Positions 10,990-24,801 are shown, counted from the first letter of the stretch. The stretch is 64,000 nt of DNA from Physcomitrium patens (GCF_000002425.4 NC_037267.1:12841017-12905016), one strand, 5' to 3'. Notes: generated by a model not told the origin, from the sequence alone. Program-made: numbers and translations.

Positions 10990-12760
10990 CAAAGACTTCT
11001 TTGATAATATATGGTCTTATCTAAAGTGAATCAAATTTGATTGGAAATTCTAATTTTTTAGCACCTTGAACCATCACTCACATTCCTAAAGTAAAAAGAT
11101 GTTTTTTTATTTGTTTATCAAAGATCTTCTTTCTTCTCTTCTAAATAGTTTTTATATGTTGAATTACAAATCTTTGAGTTTTGTTTAGCCCTTCTAAATG
11201 CTCTAATTATTCTTTCAAAGATTATAAAGTATCCATTCTTTTATCATTGACAATACATAAGAATGGAACTATAAGTTCTATAGGTAAAATGGCTTTTATT
11301 TTATATATCAAAGAAAAAGTTGTAGTTCTTGTAAAAACTTTGTAAGAAGTTTCATAAGTCTAAAGAATTCAAGTAAGCTTAAGATTCCAATCATACTTGG
11401 AATACATCAAAGTTTTCTTCAATATCCAAACTAAAGTTTGGTCGCCTCTTTCTAAAAAATCATTTGTTTGAAGGTAATGGAGAGTAATCTTTCTATGCTT
11501 GATGATAAAGAATGTGGTCATTTTTTAAATAGCCTCATTCAAAAGATAAGTGCCATTATCACTCACAAGGATTTTGAAACAACCAAAATAAGCTATGATG
11601 CTTTTTTACAAAAATATAACAATTTTTTTAGCATTTGTCTTCTTAATAACTTTTACTTTTGCCCACTTTGTCAAATATTTTGTAGCTACAACAATATGTT
11701 ACATTTGACATAAAGATGTGAGATAAATAAGTCCAATATATTCTATAACTCACTTTATAAACGGAATAAGTGAAAGTTAAGGATTAAGAGACATTTCAAT
11801 ATTTAAATCATTACGTGCATATCTTTGGCAAGGATTATAAGATCTTACAAAAGACTTTAAATTGACAAATATTTTAGGTCTAAAGTAGCCTCTTTTAAGG
11901 ATCTTTTGAATTCCTAATTGAGTAAAGAAGTGCCAACCATAAGCACTTGAGTGACAAACTTCTCATACAAATGGTATTTTTCATAAGTAAGACAATGTCT
12001 TAAAATTCCATCAATCCTTCAATGATATAATTTCTTAGCTATAAGATCAAAATGAACATTATGTATTAATATTTTGTTGTTCATTTTTTGACAAGGCATT
12101 GAATAGTTATTGAGTATTCAAAAATTTGGCAATATATTCATATTATATAATTTCCACCATAATCTAAAACAAATGAGCATCAAAAAGTTTATCATATATA
12201 TTTTGGATATCTATGGTCATTGATAATTGTGAAAGATGATTAGCTTATTTGTGTTGTTTCTTTAGTTTGTATTGCATAGAATAATCAAACTCTACTAAAA
12301 GTAACACCTATCTTGCTAATCCACTACTTAAATCTAATTTAGTTACAATATATCTAAAGGCCATGTGATCCACAAAGAAGATGATTTTGTTCATCAAAAG
12401 GTAATGGCAGATATTTTTGACACTAAAGACCATAGCCAAACATTCCTATTTTGTAGATGTATAGTTGTGTTCAGCAATTGTCAATTGTTTATTATGAAAG
12501 GCAATAGGATGAATCACACTCTTATCATCCGGTTGACATAATGCACTATACACTACCAATGCAAAAGCATCACAATAGACATAGGAAGGTTGATTCCAAT
12601 TTGGTGGTATACACATAGATATAATAGCAATTTGACTTGGCATTCAAAAGTCCATTCAAATTTGGTAGTCTTTTTTAATTTATTAATCAATGGCATACAA
12701 TATATCATTATAGCTATGAAATAATGTTGGCATGGTTGGTAGCCACACAACATATCTTTC
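10990..12760 (-). pseudogene. Ty3/gypsy pol remnant (RT end, RNase H, integrase)
   Basis: Reading the minus strand from about 12,760 downward shows the RT end (SYNDILYAI, then PNWNQPSYVYCDA). RNase H follows (DDKSVIHPIAFHNKQL and AEHNYTSTK, then FFVDHMAFRYIV and HKQANHLSQLS). A zinc-finger-like region (CHSSACG...CQRYA) comes next. The integrase core shows VVATKYLTKWAKV, ILVSDNGTYLLNE, then LQTYETSYKVF and KAILPIEL. The order fits Ty3/gypsy pol of a lineage related to elements C and G here. Stops and frame changes occur every few dozen codons. The catalytic Glu region reads NDFLERGDQT, so the DxxxE context is damaged. No LTRs were assigned. Confidence 0.75.
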
Positions 12761-14148
12761 TAATTTTTACACTACAAATCAAGAAATGGTGGTAGATGCA
12801 ATGAAACATTTTAAGACCATCTTGATTAGGTGCATAAAATTTAAATTGAAACCTCTACTTCTCATGGAAGTGGAGGTGGATAGTCAAAGGCATAGCATGT
12901 TGCTACAAAGTGCAAAAATTGTCTGCCTCATTGTATCTAAAGGTGGCCTATATATCACCAATTTCTTTTTTGATTTAGTTCCAATTACACATGATGCAAA
13001 ATTTACAAGACTACCTTGAATGGTATTAATCTAAAAACTAGATTTTGTATTATTTGTCTAAGTGATAAGGTTACAAGTACTTTTATTGACAAACTTAAAA
13101 GTAAAAGATATACTTTTGTTGAATTTGAATGATGAAGTAAGCAACATTGATAATGAAATCCAATAATTCTTAGTGGAGAAATAACTAGAATTTTGTCCCA
13201 TCGTGTGCACTCTCATAACTTTCTTTTCTTTGTCAATTAGAATAATGGTTGGATAGAAGCGACTTAAGGCAATCATGGCCACACATTTGATAGGAAATCA
13301 TATAACAACTATGGAAGTGTATTTTTTTTTTTTCATTTTCTAAGCTCAAGTTAGACATTCTTCATACATGGTCACAAATAGATCAAAAGGATGTAGCAAC
13401 TACTACTTCTTATAACAAAGATACGCCTTCAAAACATATGTATGTAAATCCACTTAGAGCCTCAATTCTTCTTTGCTTTGTGGTGGTAAGATCAAACATA
13501 TGCATCATTACAAAATCAAGTTAGTAACATCAAAAACACTTTGTTTTATAGAACTTATTAAGCTAATGTGGCATATTGGTCTTAATTTTAAAGAAAGTAT
13601 TTTACAACATTTATTATGAATTTATTTATTTTTGATTCCAATTTTTTTTATTTTTAGAATTAAAAATATTTTCTAAATAAATATTTTCAAACTTAGCCAC
13701 AATTGTACTAATATCTACCTAAGTACATTCTCATAATTGTTAAAAGAAACTCTCTAATATTGAGCTTTTCTATTTTAAAGCCATCAACTAAGAATTCAAT
13801 TGGAATTTATATTTATGACAAAATAGATCACTAGTAGGGAAGAGTTTAAAATAATAATACTTAAATTGATAGAATGAAAGTCGTAAAGTAAAAAAAACCT
13901 TAAAAATATACAAAAATATATTAAAAAAATAAGCTTTAAGGCTTATGTTTTTAACAAAATAATTTGGTATAACTTTTAACTTTTGTAGGTATTAAAATAT
14001 ATACCATATCTTTAAAATTTAAAATTTTATTTTTATTGTGCTTACAAATAGTAATTTTTTAAAAATAAATATATCCATATGCTAAAAATATTGATTGTAA
14101 AATTTGTTTTTAAGAATCAACCATTACTATTGATTATCTATTACTTCA
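12761..14148. other. AT-rich stretch, probably continuation of the decayed element
   Basis: The minus-strand frame at 13058-13282 may be the upstream part of the pol at 11-12.8 kb, but no motif could be recognised. No independent gene is supported. Confidence 0.35.

Positions 14149-14182
<34 letters not shown>
14149..14182. repeat. (AT)n(GT)3 microsatellite
   Basis: This is about 28 bases of perfect AT dinucleotide repeat followed by three GT units. Confidence 0.95.
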
Positions 14183-14199
14183 AAATATCTATCTATCTA

Positions 14200-15798
14200 T
14201 GACAAACTTGTAGGAAGGAATTAAGAGTTGATTTGAGGAATACTTATCTCAAGAAGCTCAGAATTGATACATAGAGAGGATTTGTTGTCAATTAGTATCA
14301 AAATCAAATATTGAGATACAAAACCATGCACCTATTGTGATTCCAAGGTTCTTTGGTAGATCAAATAGTGAGATTTGAGAATATAATTGATGAAATTTTT
14401 TTGAGAATTATTTTTATATAAATTGAATTAGTTGATATTGATTTTGAGAAATAAAAATATGTTTGTAAATTTAAGGATTTCTCAAGTTTTGTATTATAAG
14501 TATAAGTAAATTTTGGATATTGTGTTGATATACTAGTTGTAAATGTGTGAAAATTTTGAGATCAATCAAATAGTTAGATCAAAGTGTTTAAAGGTTTTTA
14601 TAGATTGAAGTCTCAGAAATTGGAGTTTGAGGGTTAGTGAGTATTTCTAAGATCTTCAGCAATTTATCAATTGGATTGAAGTAATTTTTTTTTATGAAGA
14701 TATTAAACTTAATTTTTTAATATTTTAGATAAAATTTGATAGTGATTTAATAATTCAAGAAGGAGATATTAATATTAAAAGTTCAGTATTTAGATTGGAA
14801 TAGGAGACTATCTAAGACCCAATTGGATAAACTTATATTTCTCTCAATTCATAAGTACGATTGATTTCATCTTTCTTATAATTGTTCTTTATTAAGACAT
14901 TAAGAAGTACATAAATTTTGAGTTGATATCAATGGTTTGATTATTAGTTGTTGAAGTTCCAATTTACTATAGAATTTGTTAAGAGTTTATTTAAGATCTA
15001 AGATTTGATTAAAATTTGATTTAGGATTTAATCTAGGATTTAATTAGAATTAAGATTTGGTTAGGATTTGATTTAGAACTTATCTAAGGTTTATCTAGGA
15101 TTTAAGAATTCATTAGGATTTAAGAATTTATTAGGATTTCATTAAGATTTTACCTAGGATTTGATTAAGGTTAGAATTTTCTTGGAATTTGGTTTAGAAT
15201 TTGACTAAGAACTGATTAGAATTTGTCTAAGATTTATCTAAGATTTTTTTAAGATTTAAGATTTATTAGGTTTTTATTGGGATTTTATTAGGATTTGACA
15301 TAGGATTTGATTAAGGTTCCATTAGAATTTTAATTAGGATTTGATCTAAGATTTGATAAAATATTAATTAGGGTTTCAATTAGAATTTGACCTAAGATTT
15401 GGTTAAGGTTCCATTAGGATTTCAATTAGAATTTGACTTAAGATTTGGTTAAGATTCAATAAAGGTTAAGATTAAATTAAGGTTTTTATTTTTAATATTT
15501 TTTTAGGATTTTTTTTTCTTTAAATATTTTTATTTCTAATATTTCTATAAGTTTATTATTATTTCTTTGAAATTTCTTGTTATTTTTTTTGGGAATTAAA
15601 AAAAAACTTCTTTATATTTTTTTTATAACTTCTTTTAAATTTATTTTGGATTGGTCAAAATTTAATTATGATTATTAAGGTTTACTTAAGCTTATTTAAG
15701 ATTATATTAGACTTGATAGGATTGTTCTTGCATTTCTAATTATCTTCCTCAACTAGGCATCTGGTGCATTCTCAAGCAAGAAGACACATAATACAACA
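14200..15798 (+). repeat. LTR rich in ATTTAGGATTTGATT-like repeats, copy 1
   Basis: This aligns by eye with 21040-22186 and 33310-34100. Shared landmarks are GATTTGTTGTCAATTNG, a region around CAAAACCATGCACCTATTG, and a long low-complexity block (about 14990-15480) of degenerate ATTAGGATTTGATT units. The right end reads CAAGCAAGAAGACACATAATACAACA, shown here as GAAGACACATAATACAACA, equivalent to the family LTR end. The left boundary is uncertain. No coding region follows, so it is a solo LTR or an orphan. Confidence 0.55.
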
Positions 15799-17169
15799 AC
15801 AAAGTCCTCTATCTCAACCCTCTTAAATAAGGTAAGCCTTTTTCATCCTTATCCTTGTATCTCAAAAATCAACTTATTATACACATGTAGTAATATCTTT
15901 TAAGAATCATCATTAACAATTTGCTATAGCTAAAGAACTTAACTTTCATATAATCAATGGAACATGGATTTTTTTGGCCCTCCTTATGCATCAAAAATTC
16001 ATAAATTGTAAGTAGATTTTTAAACTAAAATTGAATAGTCGAGGCACTATCAACCACTATAAAGCTTACCTTATGGCTTGAGATTTCAACCAAGTTTTCA
16101 AGTTGAACTACCAAAAGATGTTCTTTTTGGTGGTAAGAATCTAATTTATATGGCTCATTTTTGTACTTATGACATAACTAAATTTTCATGTCTATCAAAT
16201 AGATGTGAAGATAATATTCTTAAATAGAATATTAAACAAAGAAATCTATGTATGAATATCAAAGAGAGTATCTCTTTTCTTCCTCAATATGGTGAGTAGA
16301 CTAATCAAGATCTTCTACGAATTGAAATAGTATCTTTAAGAGTGATTTAAAATAATCAAAAAAAATTTACACAAGCTCAAATTCACCAATTCAATTATAG
16401 ATGGAAATATTTATTTTTTACAAAAAGGCTTTGCGTTTATAGTCATTAAGTTCTATATCAATAATACTCTCATTGTAGTAAGCAGGCTCTCTTTGTTCCA
16501 TTTGAGCACCATTTTCATTCTAATTTTTTGCTCTTTTATCTTTGTAAAGTGCTTCACTTGCTCAACTTTTAAGTCACTTGTGATTTTCATCAAGGTTGGC
16601 TCAAAATCATATAAGCTTTGTATATTTGGTAGAAGCTTGTTGAATTTGGATTCTTCAACTTCAAGCCTATCTCGATTACAATGGCTTCTAAGATGCACCT
16701 TTTTGTAATTGACTATCCAATCTCTTCTATTGAAACTATGTTGTCAAGAGGATGAATTTCTTCAAGAAAACATATGGTCTTTTTTTGCAAGTAGATTGCA
16801 AAAAAAGTATAATATTATCCCAAATAAATTCAAATATAATAAAATAGCCTAAATACTAAGTGAATTTTTTAGATTAATTCCTTTCTTGTATCAAGATATA
16901 CCTAATTCTTTATTCTAATTACAAATCAAATCTCTTCTTAAAAAATACCTATAAATCATTTAGTACTAATTTAATCTAAGAAAAATTTAATTCATTGGAC
17001 TTAACTTAAGCTATAAACTTCAAAATATCAAATTCAATAAATAAAATTCTAAGAAAATGAAAGCCAAACTAAGAAAAAAGTTGATTGCTTATCATAACCA
17101 TAACCTTGTAAACTCCCATCTACAAGCTAGTTTAGATCTCTCTCCTCACATCTTTCTATCTTATTTACA
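15799..17169. other. AT-rich stretch, no gene supported
   Basis: The minus-strand frame at 16453-16698 encodes a charged, Lys/Glu-rich peptide that could be gag-like, but no motif supports it. Nothing else was recognised. Confidence 0.35.
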
Positions 17170-17770
17170 AATATTTATTAAAAAGCTAATAATAGGATCT
17201 AACTTCTTTCAAAATCTCAAAATAAAAACATAAAAATATAGTGAATAGCATAAAAAAATCCAAACTAGTCTTGAATCATATTGCCTCAAAATTTTAGAGA
17301 CCTTCTTTCTACAAATTTACTTGGATCTTCCTCATCACAGCTTCATTTTTTGTATAGAAAGGCTTGTTAAAAAGCTAATAATAGGATCTAATTTTCTTTA
17401 AAATTTTCAAAATAAAAAGATAAAAATGTATTAAATGGCATAAATTTTTTTAATTTTGTCTTAAATTTCTATACTTAAAAATTCTAGCAATCTCCCTCTT
17501 ATATATTCTAGCCTAAAGAAGCCCCACTTGATGCCAAAACCTTAGATAAACCTTCTTCCAATACTCACCTTGAACCACCATAGAGCTGGATATGTATCCT
17601 AAAAGGCAATACCCTCAAAGCTGAAACAATCAAGGCAATAATTTCCTACTCTGAATTCTATTCAAATTTGTAAATATATTAGCATTATATTTCCTCTCCT
17701 CTATATGTAATATCAATTATCCTCCAAATAACTTTGATGTACTTAAATTAAGTGCATGATGACACTCACC
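17170..17770 (-). repeat. reverse-oriented LTR-like repeat with internal duplication
   Basis: The minus strand from about 17,765 reads CATGCACTTAATTTAAGTACATC and onward (quoted part CACTTAATTTAAGTACATC). It matches 35622-36030 on the plus strand. An internal segment containing AAAAAGCTAATAATAGGATC occurs twice, near 17180 and 17370, so about 190 bp is duplicated in tandem. It lies just downstream of the decayed pol at 17.8-22.6 kb, but it is not the LTR type of that family. It is probably a separate insertion. Confidence 0.5.
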
Positions 17771-17829
17771 TCCTCCAAATCTATACATACTTTAATATAT
17801 GCTAAAAAATTAGACTACAATACCTTTAT

Positions 17830-20800
17830 CATTGGAATCAGAGTCATTATGAATCATATCACTTTTAAACTATTGATCAAAATGCTGAGGCTTAGAAGCC
17901 TCTAATTTTCTATATAATGCATTCCATCTTGATGCTTAAATATTTTAATTTGTTTTCTTCTAATCTTAGTCTTTGATAGTATTTCATCTAACTCTCAAAA
18001 AGAGTAAGTTACATTATCATGCACGTCAACCACTACATTGGATCCAAACCATTGCCATATAAACTTACAAAGAATAGAATTCTGGTGCACCAAAATATTA
18101 TCATAAATCAAAATCTAATCATCATCTTTAATTAGCTTAAGTTTCAATTATTCAGTTTTATCAAACTTCTCTTTATTTTTTAATCTTATTGCATTAAACT
18201 TCTCCACAGTAACTTGATGGTCCTTAGGAAATCTTTCTAATTAACAAATTTAAAGCTTTAACAATCTCTTCCTATCAATGCCATCTTCTCAAGACAAAAA
18301 CAACCAAGAAGAAATAGATTGCTCTATAGGCATTAAGGATTTTTGTTCCAATATCAATTCCATTTGCATATAGCTAATAACTATGCTATCAGTAGTCATA
18401 TCTATCTATAAAGAAAATTGCAAAAGCCTATGCAAAACCTTAGTTGACATATATATGCTTTGATCAAAGCTTAAATGATTGAAGGGTGTCCTTTTTTATT
18501 CTTATTATTGGCTTTGGACTTGTAAGAGGTGGTCAATTTCAATTGCACTTCATACTTCATGAAGAAATCACATGCTTTTGTTGCATCAAGCTCACCTCAA
18601 TTTACTGTCATTCTTCTAATTCTATTATAGCAACATATAATATCCTCTAAAATAAATTGACACACCACCTACATAGAATAATCTCAATATTTTTTTTTTA
18701 CATAATTAGAAAGTTTTTTTTCTTATCAAAATTAAATATTTCTTATTCCAAAGTCCTATTGATATAGTAATTAAATCAATTATTTATTAAAATCAAGGGC
18801 AAGTAAATAGGTAAGACATTAATCACGTTTATACCTCATCTTAGATTGCAATTGGTGTTCTTTATAGGAACTTACAAATTCTTTTGTATCCTTCTATAAA
18901 TCCTTTCATTAATAGCATTCCTTGATCATGGTATAGGTAGTCCAAATTCTTCTATTTTGAATCTAAAATATATCATAAAACTTACTTAATACCTTTTATT
19001 TGGTCTTTAAATCATCCACTACTCTTAATAACACATTATTTCTCTTTTTTAGTCTCTTCTACAAGAATGCATCACATAAAAGATAGTTTTAGGATTGGTA
19101 CCTAATATCTTTAAAGGTCTTTGTCAAAACAATCTTCTTGCCTCTTTATTGTATTCAAATATAATCTAATATCTCTTAACTTTCCTTCATACAAATCAAT
19201 TTTAAAGAGTAAAATATCTTCACTTTAGACTCTTTTACTTGTAGTAAATGCAGAGCCTTTGGCTAAGTCTCTATCTTCTTCTTGTGTAAGAATTTCTTTC
19301 TCTCTTGGATATTTAGCTATAGACAATATATCTACCACTAGATTTTTATTACCTATGATGCATACCAAAATAAGATTTAAAAACTTAATGAATGCAATCT
19401 ATTTAAGCATAGTAATATTTAATATTGAACAATTCAAAATAATTCCAAGAAAAGATAAGTAATTGATCTCTAATATCACATTAGTACCTATTAAGTAATT
19501 CTTTTCACCTTTCAATGGGATAAGTATACTTCAAAGCTCTCTTTTTATTTATAGATAAGCTCTTTGCTTCTTATTAAAAATCTTGACTCCAAACCTAATT
19601 ATAAATTGATTACCTTCCTTATCATCTTGCTTAATAATCCATCCAATAGCTATAAGACTTGTATCAATTGTAACTATTATTGATATTCCATAATTATAAT
19701 CTACTTACCTTAATATTGGTGGTATTTTTAAAACCACCTTTAATCCATCTATAGCCCATTCTTGCTCCTCATCCTAAGAAAACTTCTTATTCTTTCTTAA
19801 TAGCCAATATAAAGGCTTCACAATATGAATATAATAAAGAATCTATATATGTTAATATATACAAGCATCCAAAAATCTTCTTACCTTAGTAGTACTCCTA
19901 CATACCTTCATCTTTGCTATGGTTTCTACCTTATTCGGATTTGATTTCCTTCCATAGCTTCTATACAAATGTTCAATCACTATAATTTTTTTAAATCCAA
20001 ATGTGAACTTTTTAAGGAATAAAGCTAAATTTACTTCCTCTAGTTTCTTCAAAATGTACTTTATATCTTCAATATGTTTCTTTAAAAATATATAGCATTG
20101 ATGTTCTCTCAAAATCAAATTCTCAGTTTCCTTCATGCAATCCTTGATTGAAATATCATCCAAAAAGCATATAATCTTTGTCAGCAAAAAAATTCTTAAA
20201 ATTTAGTTTATTATATTGTACATATTAGCTACTAAATTAGTTGCATCTTAAAATAAGATATATATGCATAGTAGATCCAAAAAAATCTTTATAGTAGTTA
20301 AATTCTATTTTCTTCCATTAAATAAAATTGATTATAATCTAAGAATAAATTTCTATTATAATAAATGGCATGCTTCTGCTACTTCATTTATTATTGGTCT
20401 ATACCTCACATTCTTAATAGTAATCTTGTTGACTAGTTGCATATCTTAAATGAACCTAAAGATCCTAGACTTCTTTGGCACGGTGAACCATCGATTGGAG
20501 TAAGATGCAATAAATAGTTCAAAGATGTCCATCTTAACCTTTTCTTTTAAAAAATCTATTAACTTGAGAAGCAAAGTCTTGTGCATCAAAATAGGCTTCA
20601 AGTCCTATAGTATAAGTAGAATGGTAAAAATAACCATATATATTATTATGTTAAGGTCCATACAACTAATTTCTTTAGGTACAAAAGCAAAAGCCTTATC
20701 ATGATTAGTGAGCATCTTTAAAAACTTCTCCTTCTCTACCTTAGTCAAAAAGTCACTTCTTCTCATCTTCAATTTGTTCAAAGACTTGTTATTGTATAGT

Positions 20801-22560
20801 AACATGACTATATGGTAAAAATATAAAAATATAGATGTTATAGAAGAGCTTAGTAGAAAAAAACATAAATAAAATGATAGGAAGATAATAAAAAGTTTAG
20901 TCTTAAGGCTACCTTTTAGCAAAGAGACTTCTATTTGCTTTGTAGGAACATATATGCCTCAAATCAAAATAAATAAAATAAGTATTTAATATAGACATAC
21001 TAAAAAAAATTACTAATAGGATCAATCAAAAATTACCTCAAATTATCAAATATTGATATCCAAAGAGGATTAGTTGTCAATTTGAATTGAAATAAGACCC
21101 CTAGTACAAAATTACATACCTATAGCAACTCAAGGATTCTTTAATAGATCAAAGAGCAGAATTTGAGAGCAAACTAGCAAAGAAATTTTTGAGCATTGGT
21201 TTTTTGTCAATTAAGTTAATATTTAGTTTTTGGAAGATTCTCAAAGTTAGTAATGTTCTTAGTTGGATTAGATTTTGAAAAATAAATTTATTTTTATAAA
21301 ATTGAAAGTTACTTGAGTTTTATGCTATATGTACTAGTGAATTTTGGATAGTATATTGATATTCTAGTTATTAGTATGTGAAGATTTTGAGCTCAATCAA
21401 ATGGTTAGATCAAAGTGTATAAAGGTTTTTAAGGGTTGAGGTCTCAGAGATTGGAATTTAAGGATTAGTGAGTATTTTTAAGATCTTTAGAAATTTTCTA
21501 ATTGGATTGAAGTGAATTTTTTAATGTAGAAAATAGACTTGATTTTTCATATTTAAAGTATATTTTAGAGGTAATTCAATAGTTTAAGAAGGAGATATTA
21601 GTATTAGAAGTTCAATATTTAAATTGGAGTAGGAGGCCGGCCAATACTTGAGTAGAATTTAGAATTGATCTTCTATTTAGTAACTTTGATCTTCCTCAAA
21701 TTTTGTGTGCTTATTGCCAACTTATTTTTTAAAAGGTGTATAAAATCTTGAAGAAGATCTATGGCATAATTAATAGATATTGAGGTTTTAAACTACTCCA
21801 TTGTTAGGTTAATTTGATTATGATTTAATTTAGGATTTAGGAATTGATTAAGATTTAAGGTTTTTTAAAGATTTAGTTAAGATTTGACTTAGGATTTAAG
21901 TAAAAAATATTAAGATTTAAACTAGGATGAAAGTAATATTTGGTTGAAATTTATTTAAGATATATTTTAGATTTTATTTTAATATTTTTTTTAAATTTCT
22001 TTAAGATTTTTTCATGCTTCTTTTTTAATTTCTTTGAGATTTCTTTGAATTGATTAAAGCTTGATTAACATTGTTAAGGATTAATTGGAGTTATTTAGGA
22101 TTCTATTAAAATTAAAATCTTATTGTTGCAATACTCCTTCTATCTTCTACCTCAAAGTGTTTGGCAAGGCTTCATGTAATATGACATTGATAGTAAATTT
22201 GTGACCAATCTTTCTCAACTCTCTCAATTTTGGCTCTATAGTAGCTTATTTGATATTTTCTTTGATATCTTGAGGCAATTAGGTTGCTATAGGCTTTATC
22301 TTCTTAGCTATGGCCTTGTACTTTGTATGCACCATAATCTCTTATAATACCACATGACTATCAATTACTCCAATTCTCCTTAAAAACTCCAAAACCTCCT
22401 CATATAATTGCATTGAGTGAAGCTCCACAACAACATTAGCTCTACGTCTATCCATATGTAAAACCAATTCTTCTAAAATCTTTATATAATCATCTTTAAA
22501 TCCTTCTTCTTCAATAACATCCAAAATGCAATCACCACTTGAAATCACATCCAACCTTTT
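17830..22560 (-). pseudogene. gypsy pol of the abundant family, split by a solo LTR
   Basis: On the minus strand, starting near 22,555, there is the pre-RT linker (LEELVLHMDRR, LRRIGVIDSHVV, HTKYKAIAKKIKP, LRKIGHKFTIN). The text then breaks at a 1.4-kb LTR (20787-22186) and resumes with LNKLKMRRSDFLTKVEKE and AFAFVPKEISCMD. RT follows: SNRWFTVPKKS, FLDDISIKDC (active-site region, near 20,140-20,180), then LYRSYGRKSNPNKVE and STTKVRRFLDACIY. RNase H remnants (LKWIAFIKFLN-like, then NKNLVVDILS) lie near 19,250-19,450. The C-terminal GPY-like region sits near 18,000-18,060. Many stops interrupt it. The order and motifs match element A, so it is an older copy. Confidence 0.75.
20787..22186 (+). 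repeat. solo LTR inserted in pol (ATTTAGG-rich type, copy 2)
   Basis: It starts TGTTATTGTATAGTAACATG and ends TTCATGTAATATGACA, both matching the family LTR ends. It runs in plus orientation inside minus-strand pol. Removing it leaves pol text that keeps the expected spacing between KFTIN and the DFLTK motif, which supports an insertion at this point. I could not confirm an exact target duplication: the flanks are AGACT on the left and TTGAT on the right. Length is about 1,400 bp. Confidence 0.72.
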
Positions 22561-23084
22561 TAAAATTTTTTCATATTTCTTTATTCAATCTTTATAAATA
22601 TGACCTAATTGTCTAATCTTTTGAATTTTCAAAATCTCAAAAGCTATCAAATCTAAAAATCTATACTCATAGTTATTTACAATGAGTATTGTATAGATAG
22701 GAGATTCACTTGCACCCTTGTACCTCCATGCTACATGGGTGCTTCTTAGAAATCCAAAAATTCTTCATTGATCCTCAAAGGATGTAAACTAAAATAAAAT
22801 TTCACTAATTGGAAGTTTATTCTAGTTCATAATAAGTGAATTAACTATTTAATTTTTAGGAATTTTATTTCTTATTTAAATTTTAATCAATTTTCTTATA
22901 ATCTCTTTAATTCATCAAATGTGAATTTAAAAATTTTCCACTATTTAAATAATTATCATATTTTACAACAAGTGAATTAATTATATAATTTTAATAAATT
23001 ATACTTCTTATTTCAATTCTAATTAATTCATCCTTCAATCTTATTAGAACATCCAAATCATTAAATAAAATCTTTACTATTAAT
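22561..23084. other. AT-rich spacer, nothing recognised
   Basis: No coding, RNA or repeat signal could be defined between the decayed pol and the reverse-oriented LTR. Confidence 0.4.
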
Positions 23085-23665
23085 TGTCAAGGACAAGAAT
23101 TCAATGAAAGTAAATAAAGAAGAGAGAATCTTTCAAAGAAACATTAAAAAATAAAAATAGAAAAGTATATATATTAAAAAAAAAAAAAAAAAACTGAAAT
23201 AGCTATTGCTAAAAGATAAGGAAACTAGAGACTCTTGAAACTAGACTAAAAGCAAGAAAGAAATTGACAAGAGTAAAGAAGGCTTCACTCTTGCCTCTAT
23301 ATATACTATCTACATAAGATCTTTTTGGCAACATTCCATAGGACCTCTAAAAATATGTTGACTTTGCATAATACATATCTTAACTTATAAGGTAAGTTTT
23401 CTTTGCGAGCACCATATAATTACCTTTTCCTGCAAGCTACCAATACATGTGACATGTGGTTAGCTTTTTGACCAAGTTTCTAAGCTACTAATCAATTAAA
23501 AATTCATATAAAATCAAAACAGCATCTAAGAAGCTTCTCTAGAAGATATTATAAAATTAATCTATTTTCACCTATTTTTACATATTTCTATCTATTCATA
23601 TTATCTAGATAATAATTATAATAGATATATGTATCTGTGATATTAACTTACATAAAAGAGTAATT
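23085..23665 (-). repeat. solo LTR of the chromovirus family, reverse orientation, diverged
   Basis: It begins TGTCAAGGACAAGAATTCAA on the plus strand, the reverse complement of the chromovirus LTR end. It continues through GGCTTCACTCTTG, TATATATACTATCTA, CATAGGACCTC and TTGACTTTGCATAATACATA in the same order as the reversed LTR at 47557-48108. Identity is much lower than between the two LTRs of the intact element. Many changes are C-to-T or G-to-A. The right end near 23,665 is approximate. No internal coding sequence is attached. A poly(A) run of about 20 lies inside it near 23,173. Confidence 0.7.
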
Positions 23666-24801
23666 TATTCATAAAATATAAGCCAAAGAAATTTCTAATT
23701 TCAATTTTTAATTTAATTTAATATAAAATTTAATTTTTAATTATTATTAATATTATTTATTTAATTAAAATTCATTTATTGATAAAAAAATCATCCAAAT
23801 ATAAGTTACCATTTGCAAATGACTTCTTATCCATAAATAATTTATCATCAATGATTAAAATTCATCCATGCCAAAACTTTATTTTTGATTAAATCTACAT
23901 CCAATTGTCATGGTTTGAAGCCAAAATCTGCCAAACTATCTAATTACCTCTTTGATGAAAACCAAACCGCCATTTTAGCTTACAATTGGTCATCATAGAG
24001 CTTTACTAGGATCTACTACTTGTTGATTTGAGATTTCTTTGAAGCTTCTAAATCTATACTTAAATCTCTTATTATAACTAGTTCTAATGATTGAAAAACT
24101 AAAAAAGTCTCTATACCTCTTTTTGCAAAGATTTTTTTTGAGTTCCTAATATTGCTAGTTTTAACTAAGCACCACTATTTCTTATTTCAATAAAATAATT
24201 TTTCCAATAAAAAGAGCCTTGTGATGATTGTAGAATCCCTCAAAGTAAAGCCATCATTATTTATAAATTCTTAAAGTGAGCCTTTATTGCATGCAATCCA
24301 ACAACCTAATTAAAATTGAATAAAAAGAAACCAAGGTAACAATAAAAAAGATGGCTTCCTATGCATAGTAGTAGGTCAGAGGTCAATGCCAATATTGTCT
24401 TTAAAGTACTATGTTAATAATTTGGTATAATTTTGAGCTTCTACTTTGATCACAAAAAGAAGGTTGATATCTACAACACTCTACAGACAAGGAATAATCT
24501 ACTATCATCTCAATTCATAAGATTATCTGGTGCCATAATAACTAAAGACTCTAATTGTGTGCTACCAAACCAAAAGTAACAAGTGAAATTATAAAATAAT
24601 AATAATAGAGTGCAGGTCAACCATCACTACCATATACCTCAGTAATTACAAGACGAACAAATGCTATACCACAACAATTCTAAGGATGAAAAATAATCTT
24701 AATCTATGTACATTTACTAACTTTGATTAAAGATGACAACCACTATAATAAAGGTTTACATGTGAATGATAATAATTTCCATGTCTAAGATATTGTCTAT
24801 G
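23666..24801. other. AT-rich stretch, nothing recognised
   Basis: No gene, RNA or repeat boundary is supported here. Confidence 0.4.
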
